Under the pieces are notes generated by a model. It was not told the origin of the DNA, ran no database searches, and was given only the letters and a program-made list of their open reading frames with translations. From NCBI RefSeq assembly GCF_014243395.1, contig NZ_JACLCP010000004.1, positions 1-64,000 on the forward strand: a stretch of DNA of 64,000 nt, given 5' to 3'. Source of the DNA: Winogradskyella flava. Its GTDB lineage: Bacteria; Bacteroidota; Bacteroidia; Flavobacteriales; Flavobacteriaceae. Shown here in pieces: positions 1 to 9,633 of the stretch. How positions within the stretch are numbered: the first letter of the stretch is position 1; each line of letters starts with the position of its first letter. The translations under genes were made by a program, and so were the position numbers.

Positions 1-1926
1 TCTCTAGATCCAGAATTAACTTTAACAAAGACCGTTGCGATTACAAATGACGTAGCACCAACGGGGGCTAGTTTAGGAGATGAGCTCACGTATACGTTCA
101 GTGTAGCGAACACGGGTAATGTAACGATCAGTAATATTACTATTGATGATGCACTTACAAGTACTACAGAGTTATCAATAACACCAAGTACCTTGTTACC
201 AGGAGAGACAGGAACCGTAACCGTGACTTATACAATAGATCAGGATGATGTCAATGCAGGTGGTATAGAGAACAGTGCAAGTGCAACAGGAGATAGTCCA
301 ACGGGAACAGATGATGTAAATGACATTAGTGATAATGGTGATGAGACAGTGGATGGACCAGATCCGGATACAGATCCTACAAATGATCCAACTGTGATCA
401 CAATTCCAACAAACCCTGAACTAAGCATTATAAAAACCAGTAGTTTAGACACGGGCACAGATGGAGTTGCAAATGAAGGAGATATTATTACATACACTTA
501 CACAGTCACAAATACAGGTGATGTTACAGTATTTGATGTTAGTGTTAACGAGAGTGCAGCGAACTTTACTGGAACAGGTACTTTGCCTAACCCTATTTAT
601 GTAAGTGGAGGAAGTGATGAAGATGGAGAAGGTGATTTAGAAGACATGATTGTTGGTATTGGTACTATAGTATATACAGCAACATATGTACTTACGCAAG
701 AGGATATAGATACTGGAATTGTAACCAATCAGGCTACTGTAGATGGCACAGACCCAAGCGGAAATCCAACAAGTGACGATAGTGATGACCCAATGGACAC
801 CACTAGTGATGATGATCCAACAGATACCGTAATTACCCAAGAACCTAGTATTAGTCTTATAAAGACAGTATTACCTTTAACGGATACTAATGGAGACGGA
901 ATTGCAGGGAGTATTGACGATATTATTACATACGTATTTATTGTAGAGAATACAGGAAACGTAACTTTAACCGATATACAAGTTCAAGATGCTTTACCAG
1001 GATTGATATTAACAGGTGGACCAATTGCTCAGCTGTTACCAGGTCAAATTGACAATAGCACATTCTCTGCAACATATCAAATTACGCAAGCTGATTTAGA
1101 TATTGGTAGTGTGACTAATTCTGCTAATGTTAGTAGTGAAAGACTAGGAGGCAATCCAGGAGATCCGTCAGATGACATTACTGATACCAGTGATGATCCA
1201 AACGATAATAGTAATAATGATGACAATGGTGATGGTGAACCAGATGACCCAACAGTTGTTATTCTTAATTCAATATTTGATTTAGAGGTTGTTAAATCTG
1301 TTGATGAGTTGCGTCCAGTAGTTGGTGCAGAAGTAACGTTTACAATTGAAGTTGCCAATATTGGAAATGTTACAGCTACTAATGTGGTTATAGATGAACA
1401 AATTCCAAGTGGTTACGTGTTTGTTTCGGCAATCACAACAGCCGGAACGTATTCTGAGTTTGATGGCGAATGGACTATAGGACAGCTTAACCCAGACCAG
1501 GTTGAAATTCTTCAAATCACTGTTGAAGTATTAGGATTTGGTGATTATGTCAATACTGCATTTGTAGGGAATGCCGATGGTGGAATAGATGTGAATCCTG
1601 GCGATAATGAAGATTCTGCCGCAGTTGATCCAATATGTTTAACAATCTATAATGAATTCTCTCCAGATGGTGATGGTGTTAATGAGACTTTTGTCATAGA
1701 CTGTCTAGAGCGATTCCCAGATAACAAACTGGAAGTTTATAATAGATGGGGAAATATTGTTTACAGCAAAAACGGATATCTAAATGATTGGAATGGTGTT
1801 TCTAATGGTAGGGCTGTTATAAATCAATCCGATGAACTCCCGGTAGGAACTTACTATTATGTTCTTGACTTGGGTGATGGTTCAGAACCTAGAGTTGGAT
1901 GGTTATATATAAATAGAAGAAACTAA
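1..1926 (+). CDS. DUF11-repeat surface protein with T9SS type B sorting domain (5' truncated)
   Basis: The frame is open from the first base, so the gene starts outside the window; 641 C-terminal residues are visible. They hold about four DUF11-like repeats of 110-130 residues, each with a core like [16 protein letters not shown] and separated by acidic, Asp-rich linkers ([17 protein letters not shown]). The last 95 or so residues match the gliding-motility-associated C-terminal domain (CHU_C, type B sorting signal): [23 protein letters not shown], then [12 protein letters not shown]. The family is exported by the type IX system and placed on or released from the cell surface; adhesion is the usual guess. 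The Asp-rich linkers may bind calcium. The PorP/SprF gene 28 bp downstream is the expected partner of a type B cargo. Confidence 0.9.
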   Translation, partial: SLDPELTLTKTVAITNDVAPTGASLGDELTYTFSVANTGNVTISNITIDDALTSTTELSITPSTLLPGETGTVTVTYTIDQDDVNAGGIENSASATGDSPTGTDDVNDISDNGDETVDGPDPDTDPTNDPTVITIPTNPELSIIKTSSLDTGTDGVANEGDIITYTYTVTNTGDVTVFDVSVNESAANFTGTGTLPNPIYVSGGSDEDGEGDLEDMIVGIGTIVYTATYVLTQEDIDTGIVTNQATVDGTDPSGNPTSDDSDDPMDTTSDDDPTDTVITQEPSISLIKTVLPLTDTNGDGIAGSIDDIITYVFIVENTGNVTLTDIQVQDALPGLILTGGPIAQLLPGQIDNSTFSATYQITQADLDIGSVTNSANVSSERLGGNPGDPSDDITDTSDDPNDNSNNDDNGDGEPDDPTVVILNSIFDLEVVKSVDELRPVVGAEVTFTIEVANIGNVTATNVVIDEQIPSGYVFVSAITTAGTYSEFDGEWTIGQLNPDQVEILQITVEVLGFGDYVNTAFVGNADGGIDVNPGDNEDSAAVDPICLTIYNEFSPDGDGVNETFVIDCLERFPDNKLEVYNRWGNIVYSKNGYLNDWNGVSNGRAVINQSDELPVGTYYYVLDLGDGSEPRVGWLYINRRN

Positions 1927-1954
1927 TTAACACTGAATTATAAAACATATTAAA

Positions 1955-2884
1955 ATGATACATATGTCATCAATAATAAAAAGATTAGTAGTTTTAGTAT
2001 TTGTACTAATTAGTGCTAATAGTTTTGGACAGCAAGATCCACAGTATACTCATTATATGTACAATACTTTAAGTGTCAACCCTGCATATGCAGGTCAGAG
2101 AGAGACTTTGAGTGTTGTTGGTCTACACAGGTCACAATGGGTTGGTATTGATGGAGCTCCTCAAACCCAATCATTTAGTGTTCACTCTCCTTTGCGTAAT
2201 GAACGCATAGGATTAGGTCTAAATATCGTGAGTGACGCTTTAGGACCGGTAAGAGAAACTTATCTAGATGCTAACTTTTCATATACTATTCCGCTAAATG
2301 CTAATGATTTAAAATTATCGTTTGGGATAAAAGGTGGTTTTCATAATTTACAATCAGATTGGTCATTAGGTGTTATTCGGCAAGTTGGTGACCCTACATT
2401 TGCAGATAATTTAAGTACATGGTCTCCAACTGTAGGGGCAGGTTTATATATGCACACCAGAAAATGGTATTTAGGGTTTGCTATACCTAACTTTTTAGAA
2501 ACTGAACATTATGATGATGTTCAAGTTTCTGTCGGTGCAGAACGAATGCACTTTTATGCCATTGGTGGTTATGTGTTTAATCTTAGTGAAACTTTAGAAT
2601 TAAAACCAGCCTTTTTAATAAAAGGCGTATCAGGTGCACCAATTATTGCAGATGTTTCAGCGAATTTTTGGTATAAAAAGAATTTGACCGCAGGTTTAGC
2701 ATGGAGGTGGGATGACTCTGTTAGTGCATTGGTAGGATTTCAGGTCACTCCAGGTATGTTTATAGGCTATGGATATGATTTAACAAATACCGGACTGAAT
2801 AATTATAATAGTGGAACACACGAAATAACTTTAAGATTTGAAATTAAACGATTAGGTAGAATTTTATCACCGCGTTTCTTCTAA
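1955..2884 (+). CDS. PorP/SprF family type IX secretion outer-membrane protein
   Basis: 309 residues with a signal peptide ending near ANSFGQQ, then the family signature: QDPQYTHYMYN, NPAYAG and a SQWVGIDGAPQTQ segment. The rest is alternating beta strands typical of a 14-strand outer-membrane barrel, ending in an aromatic residue (SPRFF). SprF-like proteins are needed for export or attachment of specific type B cargoes in Flavobacterium. Gene order (cargo, SprF-like, OmpA-like) suggests it serves the upstream DUF11 protein. A second in-frame ATG lies 9 bp inside the first, so the start is uncertain by three residues. Confidence 0.92.
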   Translation: MIHMSSIIKRLVVLVFVLISANSFGQQDPQYTHYMYNTLSVNPAYAGQRETLSVVGLHRSQWVGIDGAPQTQSFSVHSPLRNERIGLGLNIVSDALGPVRETYLDANFSYTIPLNANDLKLSFGIKGGFHNLQSDWSLGVIRQVGDPTFADNLSTWSPTVGAGLYMHTRKWYLGFAIPNFLETEHYDDVQVSVGAERMHFYAIGGYVFNLSETLELKPAFLIKGVSGAPIIADVSANFWYKKNLTAGLAWRWDDSVSALVGFQVTPGMFIGYGYDLTNTGLNNYNSGTHEITLRFEIKRLGRILSPRFF

Positions 2885-2894
2885 CAATAGGACT

Positions 2895-4880
2895 ATGAGA
2901 ACAATTTCGAGATATATATGTATTGCATTTGTAGGCATTTTTACCCTAACTGCATTTGCCCAAAATGGAAAAATACAAAGTGTTAAGGACGACTATAGAG
3001 ACTTCGCTTACGTTAAAACGAGTGAAGTGCTTCTAGAAGTCGCCAATAAGGGATATAAGTCAGTTGATCTTTTTCAGAAGTTGGCTAATTCATATTATTT
3101 TAATAATGATATGGAAAATGCTTCTAAATGGTATGGTGAACTAATGGCTTTAGAAGAAGTCATTGATCCTGAGTACTATTTTAGATATGCCTTAGCACTT
3201 AAAGGGATAAAAAATTATGAAGAGTCTGATAAATGGATGAAAAAGTTTAATGAACTTAAACCTAGTGATCTAAGAGGTAAAGCATTTCTTTCTAAGGTAG
3301 ATTATAAAGCTTCAATTGAAGATTTAAGCAGAGATGATATTGAAATCCACAATCTAGAGATTAATACCGAGCTATCAGACTTTGGAACGACAGAGTACGA
3401 AAACGGTATTGTTTTCGCTTCTGCTAGAGGAGGAGGACGAAAATATCGTTGGAACGAGCAGCCATACCTGGATTTATATGTTGTTGAAAAAACAGATAGT
3501 AGTTACACTAAATACGGTGAAGTTAAAGGTGTTGATGGCAAGGTGAACACAAAGTTCCATGAATCAAGTGCTGTTTTCTCACCAAATGGGAAGTATATGT
3601 TCTTTACTCGAAACAACTTCTTCAAAATGAAATATAAAGAAGACGATACAGGAATAAATAGATTACAGTTATACAGAGCCACTTTAAGTGAAGATGGGAT
3701 TTGGGACGAAATTCACAAGATTCATTTTAACAGTCAAGACTATAGTGTTGCTCATCCAGCATTAAATGTGACAGGCACAAAGTTGTATTTTGCTTCGGAT
3801 ATGCCCGGTACATATGGTCAATCTGATATTTTCGTTGTCGATGTTAATGATGACGGTACTTTGGGAGAGCCAGAAAATTTAGGTGCTTCAATTAATACAG
3901 AAGGGCAAGAATCATTTCCATTTATGAATACCAATGGTGATCTGTATTACTCTTCAACAGGATTTCCCGGTTTAGGAGGCCTTGATGTATTTAAATCAGA
4001 GGCATTGGATCGTAAAATTGTTGGTGCCAACAGAAATTTCCCTATCGAAAATATTGGAGAACCTGTAAACAGTCCTGCAGATGATTTTGGATATTATGAG
4101 AATCTAGTTACAAAACGTGTGTATTTTAGCTCAAACAGAGAAGGAGGAAAAGGAAGTGATGATATTTATACATTTGAAATCACTGAATGTGAGCAGTTAA
4201 TTACGGGTATTGTTTTAGATAAGGATACTAGTGAGCCAATAGCTAATGCCACGGTTATACTATTTGATGGTGAAGGAACAGAGTTGGAGCGCAAAACAGC
4301 TGGAGACGATGGTTCATTTGAGTTTGACGCTGGATGCAGAATGGAGTATTTAGTTCGAGGAGAAAAAGAAACTTATACTTCTGATGAAAAACGTTTTACA
4401 ACACCAACTAAAAAACAGGACTTGCAGTTGCAGTTATTATTGGAGAAAGATGTACAAGAAATAGAGCCTTGTGACGATTTAGCCAAAGTATTGGATATTC
4501 CAATTATCTATTTTGATTTTGATAAATCCAATATTAGATACGATGCTGAAATAGAAATTCAAAAGGTACTGGCAGTTTTAACCAAGTACCCAACTATGAA
4601 TATAGATATTCGTAGTCATACGGATTGTAGAGGGCCAGCTTCTTATAACGAGAAACTATCAGATCGAAGAGCACAATCAACTCGTAAGTATTTAATTGAG
4701 AAAGGAATTGCTCCCGAGCGTTTAACAGCAAAAGGATACGGAGAATCTAGATTGGTTAATGATTGCGGTTGTGAACCGTCTAATGATTCTAGCTGTTCTC
4801 AAGAGGAACACCAATTAAATAGACGTAGTGAGTTTATAATTACAAGTATTAATGGTCAATCGTGTGATGACAAAGAATAA
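2895..4880 (+). CDS. PorE-like OmpA-family protein (TPR, PD40 propeller, CarboxypepD_reg, OmpA)
   Basis: 661 residues. Signal peptide ending near TAFAQ; TPR-like helices at about 30-130; a WD40/PD40-type propeller at about 160-430 (FSPNGKYMFFTR, LYFASDMPGTYGQSDIF, YFSSNREGGKGSDDIY); a carboxypeptidase-regulatory beta domain at about 435-510; an OmpA peptidoglycan-binding domain at about 530-650 (YFDFDKSNIR, SHTDCRGPASYNEKLSDRRA). This is the domain order of PorE of the Porphyromonas type IX system, which ties the trans-envelope complex to peptidoglycan. It lies 10 bp after the PorP/SprF gene and closes the module; a strong terminator follows. A cargo-specific paralogue, rather than the core PorE, is also possible. 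Confidence 0.85.
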   Translation: MRTISRYICIAFVGIFTLTAFAQNGKIQSVKDDYRDFAYVKTSEVLLEVANKGYKSVDLFQKLANSYYFNNDMENASKWYGELMALEEVIDPEYYFRYALALKGIKNYEESDKWMKKFNELKPSDLRGKAFLSKVDYKASIEDLSRDDIEIHNLEINTELSDFGTTEYENGIVFASARGGGRKYRWNEQPYLDLYVVEKTDSSYTKYGEVKGVDGKVNTKFHESSAVFSPNGKYMFFTRNNFFKMKYKEDDTGINRLQLYRATLSEDGIWDEIHKIHFNSQDYSVAHPALNVTGTKLYFASDMPGTYGQSDIFVVDVNDDGTLGEPENLGASINTEGQESFPFMNTNGDLYYSSTGFPGLGGLDVFKSEALDRKIVGANRNFPIENIGEPVNSPADDFGYYENLVTKRVYFSSNREGGKGSDDIYTFEITECEQLITGIVLDKDTSEPIANATVILFDGEGTELERKTAGDDGSFEFDAGCRMEYLVRGEKETYTSDEKRFTTPTKKQDLQLQLLLEKDVQEIEPCDDLAKVLDIPIIYFDFDKSNIRYDAEIEIQKVLAVLTKYPTMNIDIRSHTDCRGPASYNEKLSDRRAQSTRKYLIEKGIAPERLTAKGYGESRLVNDCGCEPSNDSSCSQEEHQLNRRSEFIITSINGQSCDDKE

Positions 4881-4902
4881 ACTCAAAATTTCATAGAATA
4901 TA

Positions 4903-4938
4903 AAATAGCCGTTTAAATTTTAAACGGCTATTTTTTTT
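4903..4938 (+). terminator. Rho-independent terminator after the T9SS module
   Basis: A 13-bp perfect stem (arms 4903-4915 and 4921-4933, core ATAGCCGTTTA) with a 5-base loop is followed by a run of T. Confidence 0.85.
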
Positions 4939-4985
4939 ATGAATTCCTTTAGCTTTTTTACCACTTTAGTACTTAATTTTGCTTT

Positions 4986-5513
4986 ATGACAGAAGAACAG
5001 GTCATCCTAGTGGATGAAAATGATAATCAGATAGGCTTGATGCCTAAAATGGAGGCACACAAAAAAGCGGTTTTGCATCGTGCGTTTTCAGTATTTGTAT
5101 TTAATGAGAATAAAGAATTAATGCTTCAGCAACGTGCTATGCATAAATATCATTCTCCTGGTTTATGGACCAATACATGCTGTAGTCATCAACGTAATGG
5201 TGAAACCAATCTAGAAGCAGGTAGAAGAAGATTACAAGAAGAAATGGGATTTGTGACCAACTTGGAAGAATCAATTTCTTTTATATATAAAGCACCTTTT
5301 GACAACGGTCTTACGGAACATGAGTACGACCATATTATGATTGGCTATTACAATGATGCACCAAATATTAATAAAGATGAAGTTGCCGATTGGAAATGGA
5401 TGCCACTAGAAGACGTGAAAGTAGATATTGCTCTACATCCAGAATGTTATACAGCTTGGTTCAAGATTATTTTTGAAAAATTCTATGAATTTATAAACAT
5501 TAACGACGTATGA
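4986..5513 (+). CDS. idi: Isopentenyl-diphosphate delta-isomerase, type I
   Basis: 175-residue Nudix-fold enzyme that interconverts isopentenyl and dimethylallyl diphosphate. Metal ligands H25 and H31 lie in HKKAVLHRAFS. The catalytic Cys lies in WTNTCCSH (C66), the Nudix-like helix in EAGRRRLQEEMGF, and the catalytic Glu region in EHEYDH (111-116). Length matches the E. coli enzyme. Its stop overlaps the start of the next gene by 4 bp, so the two are co-translated. Cytoplasmic, isoprenoid pathway. Confidence 0.95.
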   Translation: MTEEQVILVDENDNQIGLMPKMEAHKKAVLHRAFSVFVFNENKELMLQQRAMHKYHSPGLWTNTCCSHQRNGETNLEAGRRRLQEEMGFVTNLEESISFIYKAPFDNGLTEHEYDHIMIGYYNDAPNINKDEVADWKWMPLEDVKVDIALHPECYTAWFKIIFEKFYEFININDV

Positions 5514-5920
5514 AAGTAACGGTAAACAGAAAAGCACATTTTAATGCAGCTCATCGATTATATAGAAAGGATTGGAGTTTTGAGAAGAACGATGCTATAT
5601 TTGGTTTGTGCAATAACCCCAATTTTCATGGTCATAATTATGAATTGATAGCAAGTGTTACTGGCGATATTGATCCAGAAACAGGTTATGTAATTGACGT
5701 AAAGATTTTAAAGGATATTATTAAATCTGAAGTAGAGGATGCCTTTGATCATAAAAATCTAAACGTTGAAGTGCCAGAATTTCAAGATTTAAATCCAACT
5801 GCAGAAAATATTGCAGTTGTAATTTATAATAAGGTTAAAGCAAAGCTGGATTCTAAATTCCAATTGGAAATTACATTGTATGAAACACCTCGTAATTTCG
5901 TAACTTATTCTGGTGAGTAA
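5510..5920 (+). CDS. 6-pyruvoyl-tetrahydropterin synthase / QueD family protein
   Basis: 136 residues. Zinc ligands H15 (FNAAHRL) and H40/H42 (NFHGHNYE) are present, with the catalytic Cys at 34 (CNNPNFHGHNY), FDHKNLN and a C-terminal YETPRN. The CNNPNxHGHNY form is closer to eukaryotic PTPS than to E. coli QueD, where Cys and the HGH motif are spaced differently. It could make 6-pyruvoyl tetrahydropterin or 6-carboxytetrahydropterin (queuosine precursor); the sequence alone does not decide. It sits between idi and manA in an overlapping operon. Confidence 0.85.
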   Translation: MKVTVNRKAHFNAAHRLYRKDWSFEKNDAIFGLCNNPNFHGHNYELIASVTGDIDPETGYVIDVKILKDIIKSEVEDAFDHKNLNVEVPEFQDLNPTAENIAVVIYNKVKAKLDSKFQLEITLYETPRNFVTYSGE

Positions 5921-5924
5921 TTTT

Positions 5925-6896
5925 ATGAAAGATACTTTACATCCATTAAAGTTTCAACCGATATTAAAAGACAAGATTTGGGGAGGTGAGAAGCTCAGTC
6001 AACAACTGAACAAAAAATCTAAGTCTAAACAATTGGGTGAAAGTTGGGAAATTAGTGCAGTCCCAAATGATATCTCTATTGTTTTGAATGGTGAATTAAA
6101 AGGATGGTCACTTCAAAAACTTTTGGATACATATACTTCAGGTTTGTTAGGAATGAAAAATTATCGACGTTTTGGTAATGAATTTCCATTACTCATAAAG
6201 TTTATAGATGCCAAAGAAGACTTAAGTATCCAATTACATCCGGATGATACTTTGGCAAAAGAGCGTCATAATTCTTTTGGTAAAACAGAAATGTGGTACG
6301 TCATGCAAGCTGATGATGACGCAAATCTCATTGTAGGTTTCAATCAGAAAATGGATGCAGAGACTTACCTTAAACATCTTGAAAACAAAACACTTTCGGA
6401 GATTTTAAATTTTGATAAAGTAGCAGAAGGCGATACATATTTTATTGAGGCAGGAAGAGTACATGCTATTGGTGCAGGTGTACTATTAGCTGAAATTCAA
6501 CAGACCAGTGATATAACCTATCGTGTTTATGATTGGGACCGTGTGGATATTGATGGTAATGAGCGTGAATTACACAATGACATAGCCATTGATGCTTTTA
6601 ATTTTAAAATGGAAGATGATTTTAGAGTTGTCTACGAAAAACAGAAGAATGCATCTAATGAAATAGTCAGTTGTCCATTTTTTACAACTAATTATTTAGA
6701 ACTTGATTCAGACTTAAGGAAGACAAATACTCATGACTCATTTATAATTTATATGTGTATTGATGGGGCGATTGAAATATCAACAGATGCTACAACTGAT
6801 AGTGTTTCAAAAGGGGAGACGATACTGATTCCTGCGTCTATTAAGGACTTTAAGTTAAAAACAACTGATGCAAAAGTTCTTGAAATCTATGTGTAA
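5925..6896 (+). CDS. manA: Mannose-6-phosphate isomerase, class I
   Basis: 323 residues; interconverts mannose-6-phosphate and fructose-6-phosphate. Family motifs in order: PLKFQPILKDKIWGG, the zinc segment SIQLHPDD, GKTEMWYV, FIEAGRVHAIGAGVLLAEIQ and TYRVYDWDR. Length fits the short Bacillus-type enzymes. I chose the ATG at 5925; a GTG at 5913, overlapping the upstream gene, would add four residues. It likely supplies mannose precursors for envelope glycans. Confidence 0.92.
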   Translation: MKDTLHPLKFQPILKDKIWGGEKLSQQLNKKSKSKQLGESWEISAVPNDISIVLNGELKGWSLQKLLDTYTSGLLGMKNYRRFGNEFPLLIKFIDAKEDLSIQLHPDDTLAKERHNSFGKTEMWYVMQADDDANLIVGFNQKMDAETYLKHLENKTLSEILNFDKVAEGDTYFIEAGRVHAIGAGVLLAEIQQTSDITYRVYDWDRVDIDGNERELHNDIAIDAFNFKMEDDFRVVYEKQKNASNEIVSCPFFTTNYLELDSDLRKTNTHDSFIIYMCIDGAIEISTDATTDSVSKGETILIPASIKDFKLKTTDAKVLEIYV

Positions 6897-6936
6897 AACT
6901 TCAAATGAATTTTAACCTTTTAATGTAAGTATTTAC

Positions 6937-6944
6937 TACATTTG
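6937..6944 (+). promoter_or_regulatory. -7 box TACATTTG
   Basis: Exact match to the Bacteroidota -7 consensus TAnnTTTG, 21 bp before the start at 6965. No clear -33 TTG at the usual distance. Confidence 0.4.
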
Positions 6945-6964
6945 TATATAAATCAGGATTAGCT

Positions 6965-7234
6965 ATGGCGAATAAAAGAGACTTAAAAAAAGATATTAAT
7001 TACGTTTTAGGAGATATTATTGAAGCAGTTTATGTTTGGGAAATGACCAATACTCAAAAACCCACTAAAGAGACCGAAGCTATTATAGATGATGCAATTT
7101 CAACGTTTGATGAATTGATTGCACGTGTAAATGATAGAAGTGTCGAAGATGCAAAAGCACATTTTAAATCTATAAATAGCGATTTAGAAAGTAAAGGTAG
7201 AGCTTTAATAGAGCGCATCAATAAATTGAAATAG
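6965..7234 (+). CDS. Small hypothetical helical protein
   Basis: 89 residues, starting MANKRDLKKDINYVLGDII. Highly charged, predicted all-helical, with no signal peptide or membrane segment. I recognise it only as the kind of small conserved protein common in Flavobacteriaceae; function unknown. It has its own -7 box and a terminator right after it, so it is probably transcribed alone. Confidence 0.75.
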   Translation: MANKRDLKKDINYVLGDIIEAVYVWEMTNTQKPTKETEAIIDDAISTFDELIARVNDRSVEDAKAHFKSINSDLESKGRALIERINKLK

Positions 7235-7256
7235 TTTTCAATATCTAAGCATATAG

Positions 7257-7288
7257 AAAGACCAATCATAAAAATGATTGGTCTTTTT
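7257..7288. terminator. Bidirectional terminator
   Basis: 12-bp perfect stem (arms 7257-7268 and 7275-7286, core AAAGACCAATCA) with a six-base loop, A-rich on the left and T-rich on the right. It separates the convergent genes ending at 7234 and 7317. Confidence 0.8.
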
Positions 7289-7316
7289 GTTTATCATATC
7301 GATAGCTTACACTTTA

Positions 7317-8027
7317 TTATTCATCAGATTTTCTATTGTCAATTAGCGATTTAAGCTTCTTGCCATAAAAAGAGTCTTTAATATCTTTAGTTAATCCGTT
7401 ATATACTGAGTCTATATAAATTGGGTTTGCCGCTGACATTTCATACAAAGCTAAATATGGTGCAATTATGTTATCCTTATGGTTTATTGCAAATTGAATG
7501 GTATAAGAATACTTGCGTTTTAACACGCTTTCTGTTAGTCTGTTTAACGAATCTACGGCAATACTATCATTCTCTTTAAAAGCCAAAAAGTTAGCTTCAA
7601 TAATATCAAGGTTTTGATCATTGAATTTAGACATTACTTTAGTGTATTCATTTAATAAGTCCTGTTGTTTAGAGCCTTTGATTTCTGCATCAAAGTTGAA
7701 CCTTTTCAACGAAGTATTAATCTCTGTAACACCTTTGTCTGCAAAGAATGGTATGTAATGTTCTTCGCCATCATTTTTAAAGAGCTTTAAATAAAGCAGA
7801 ACAGGCTCTTCAATATTAGTCTGTAAAGTGAATCCGGGTTGCCCAGTAATTGTCATAGAATCTAAGTTAACAATTGACGAATCTATTTCTTTCTGAAGAT
7901 AAACCACCCCCTTTTTTAAACCTTTGATACTCCCGTTGAGGGTGAAATTCGCTTCTTTCTCTTTTTCACAGGAAGCAAACATTACTATCAAAATTATTAG
8001 GACCAGAAGTTTATTGAATTTTATCAT
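7317..8027 (-). CDS. DUF4369-domain lipoprotein
   Basis: 236 residues with a lipoprotein signal (hydrophobic stretch then MFASC, Cys at about 20). The body starts NFTLNGSIKGLKKGVVYLQK, the beta-rich DUF4369 pattern found as the N-terminal half of many Bacteroidota thioredoxin-like lipoproteins. No thioredoxin CxxC domain follows, so this is a stand-alone DUF4369 protein. Probably in the periplasm-facing leaflet; function unknown. Confidence 0.8.
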   Translation of the reverse strand: MIKFNKLLVLIILIVMFASCEKEKEANFTLNGSIKGLKKGVVYLQKEIDSSIVNLDSMTITGQPGFTLQTNIEEPVLLYLKLFKNDGEEHYIPFFADKGVTEINTSLKRFNFDAEIKGSKQQDLLNEYTKVMSKFNDQNLDIIEANFLAFKENDSIAVDSLNRLTESVLKRKYSYTIQFAINHKDNIIAPYLALYEMSAANPIYIDSVYNGLTKDIKDSFYGKKLKSLIDNRKSDE

Positions 8028-8077
8028 ATGTAATTTGAATATAGGTGCGCAAATATCTTATTTTGAAATCAAAAATA

Positions 8078-9388
8078 CTAGCCGCCTGCCGCTAATTGCA
8101 TTAAAATTGTGCAACCTATGGCGGCAATAGTTCCAACTGCGTATCCAAAAACGGCAAGTAGGACACCTACTGTTGCTAATGATGGGTGAAAAGCAGATGC
8201 CACAATTGGTGCTGAAGCTGCTCCACCAACATTGGCTTGGCTTCCAACAGCTAAGAAGAAATAAGGTGCTTTAATAAGTTTAGCAACTAGAATCAGTAAT
8301 AATGCATGGATAGTCATCCAGACTACGCCAATAGCGATCAGGCCTAAATTATCAAAAATAAGTGTTAAATCCATCTTCATACCTATAGTTGCTACAAGAA
8401 TATATATAAATACACTACCAAATTTACTGGCGCCAGCACCTTCGTAATTTTTGGCTTTTGTAAAAGACAATATAATAGCAATAATTGTAGCAATACTTAT
8501 CATCCAAAAGAATGTCGACCCTAAAAAAGTAAACACATTCCTCATAGTTTCGGATTGAATGTTGGCAACAGTGCTATCAAAGAATGGCGCTAAAAAACCA
8601 GCGCATAAATGAGCAATACTAACAGTGCCAAATGCAATGGCAACTATAATCATCAAATCAGTTAGTGACGGATTTCGTTTTACCTTTTCTGAGAATGATG
8701 TAACTTTTTCTTTTAAATCTTCTATAGAAGAAGTATCAGCTTTTAACCACTTATTAATTCGGTTACGTTTTCCTATTCCGAGTAAAATAATTGCCATCCA
8801 AATGTTGGCGACTACAATATCAACGAAAACCATACCGCCATAAAGTTTTTGATTATATCCATAAATCTCAAGCATTGCGGTTTGATTTGCTCCTCCACCA
8901 ATCCAACTTCCAGCTAATGTAGAAAGTCCTCTCCACACAGCATCAGGACCAACGCCTCCGACGGTTTCAGGAGAAACTAAAGCAATTAATAATATGGCAA
9001 TGGGTCCACCTATAACAATACCAATTGTTCCTGTAAAGAACATCACAAGGGCTTTCCAACCTAAGTTGAATACTGCTTTTAAATCAATACTTAATGTCAT
9101 CAATACCAGTGCAGCTGGCAATAAATAACGACTTGCCATATAATATAAGTTGGTGCTATGTTCGGTCTTAACACCAGTTTCCGAAACAGTCGTCCAATCA
9201 GGAGCAATTAAGCCCGAAGTAGTTAGAACGGCGGGTAGCATATATGCCATAAATAATCCAGGCACTATTCTATAAAACTTTGCCCAAAAGCCAGTTTTTA
9301 TTGATTCTGTAACAAAAACGAATCCCAATGCGAGCATTAGGAGACCAAAAACAATAGTGTCATTAGTAAAGATTGGTGTACTGTCCAT
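8078..9388 (-). CDS. DUF819 family membrane protein
   Basis: 436 residues with about 12 hydrophobic segments and no signal peptide. Conserved features are the GLSTLAGSWIGGGANQTAM loop, TLSIDLKAVFNLG and the C-terminal VGSQANVGGAASAPI segment, which fit the DUF819 (YjcL-like) family of transporter-like inner-membrane proteins. Substrate unknown. No partner gene is evident. Confidence 0.85.
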   Translation of the reverse strand: MDSTPIFTNDTIVFGLLMLALGFVFVTESIKTGFWAKFYRIVPGLFMAYMLPAVLTTSGLIAPDWTTVSETGVKTEHSTNLYYMASRYLLPAALVLMTLSIDLKAVFNLGWKALVMFFTGTIGIVIGGPIAILLIALVSPETVGGVGPDAVWRGLSTLAGSWIGGGANQTAMLEIYGYNQKLYGGMVFVDIVVANIWMAIILLGIGKRNRINKWLKADTSSIEDLKEKVTSFSEKVKRNPSLTDLMIIVAIAFGTVSIAHLCAGFLAPFFDSTVANIQSETMRNVFTFLGSTFFWMISIATIIAIILSFTKAKNYEGAGASKFGSVFIYILVATIGMKMDLTLIFDNLGLIAIGVVWMTIHALLLILVAKLIKAPYFFLAVGSQANVGGAASAPIVASAFHPSLATVGVLLAVFGYAVGTIAAIGCTILMQLAAGG

Positions 9389-9436
9389 AGTTAGGATTGT
9401 TTAGTTCTTGCAAAATACAAAAATTAAAAGCTAAAA

Positions 9437-9460
9437 AAAGCGATCATTTCTGATCACTTT
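9437..9460 (-). terminator. Terminator of the SPFH operon
   Basis: A 10-bp stem with one mismatch around GATCA/TGATC. In the minus direction it is followed by TTTTTTT. It overlaps the last codons of the gene ending at 9454. Confidence 0.65.
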
Positions 9461-9633
9461 TCATCTTTAGCTGCGTCTTTTGTTTTTGGTTGCCTTTTGT
9501 GTTCCTTTAGGTATTGCATTAACATCCATTCTATCTGGCCATTGGTACTACGAAATTCATCCGCAGCCCATTTTTCAACAGCTTTCAACATGTCTTCATT
9601 GATTCGTAATGCAAAGGCTTTTTTTTTAGGCAT
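9454..9633 (-). CDS. Arc-type ribbon-helix-helix DNA-binding protein
   Basis: A 59-residue gene: MPKKKAFALRINEDMLKAVE, then KWAADEFRSTNGQIEWML and a Lys-rich tail ending KDEK. The KAFALRIN strand followed by two helices, with NGQIEW at the start of the second, is the Arc/MetJ fold, which binds DNA as a dimer. Its start lies inside the end of the preceding gene (8-bp overlap). It is the last gene of a five-gene operon with an SPFH protein at the head; an autoregulator of the operon is a reasonable inference. Confidence 0.8.
   Translation of the reverse strand: MPKKKAFALRINEDMLKAVEKWAADEFRSTNGQIEWMLMQYLKEHKRQPKTKDAAKDEK

Noticed and set aside
1-1200. Repeats in the first gene as a CRISPR or DNA repeat array
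   Set aside because: They are in-frame protein repeats (DUF11) with diverged DNA.
4974-4981. TAATTTTG as a promoter for idi
   Set aside because: It ends only 4 bp before the ATG, so transcription would start inside the gene.
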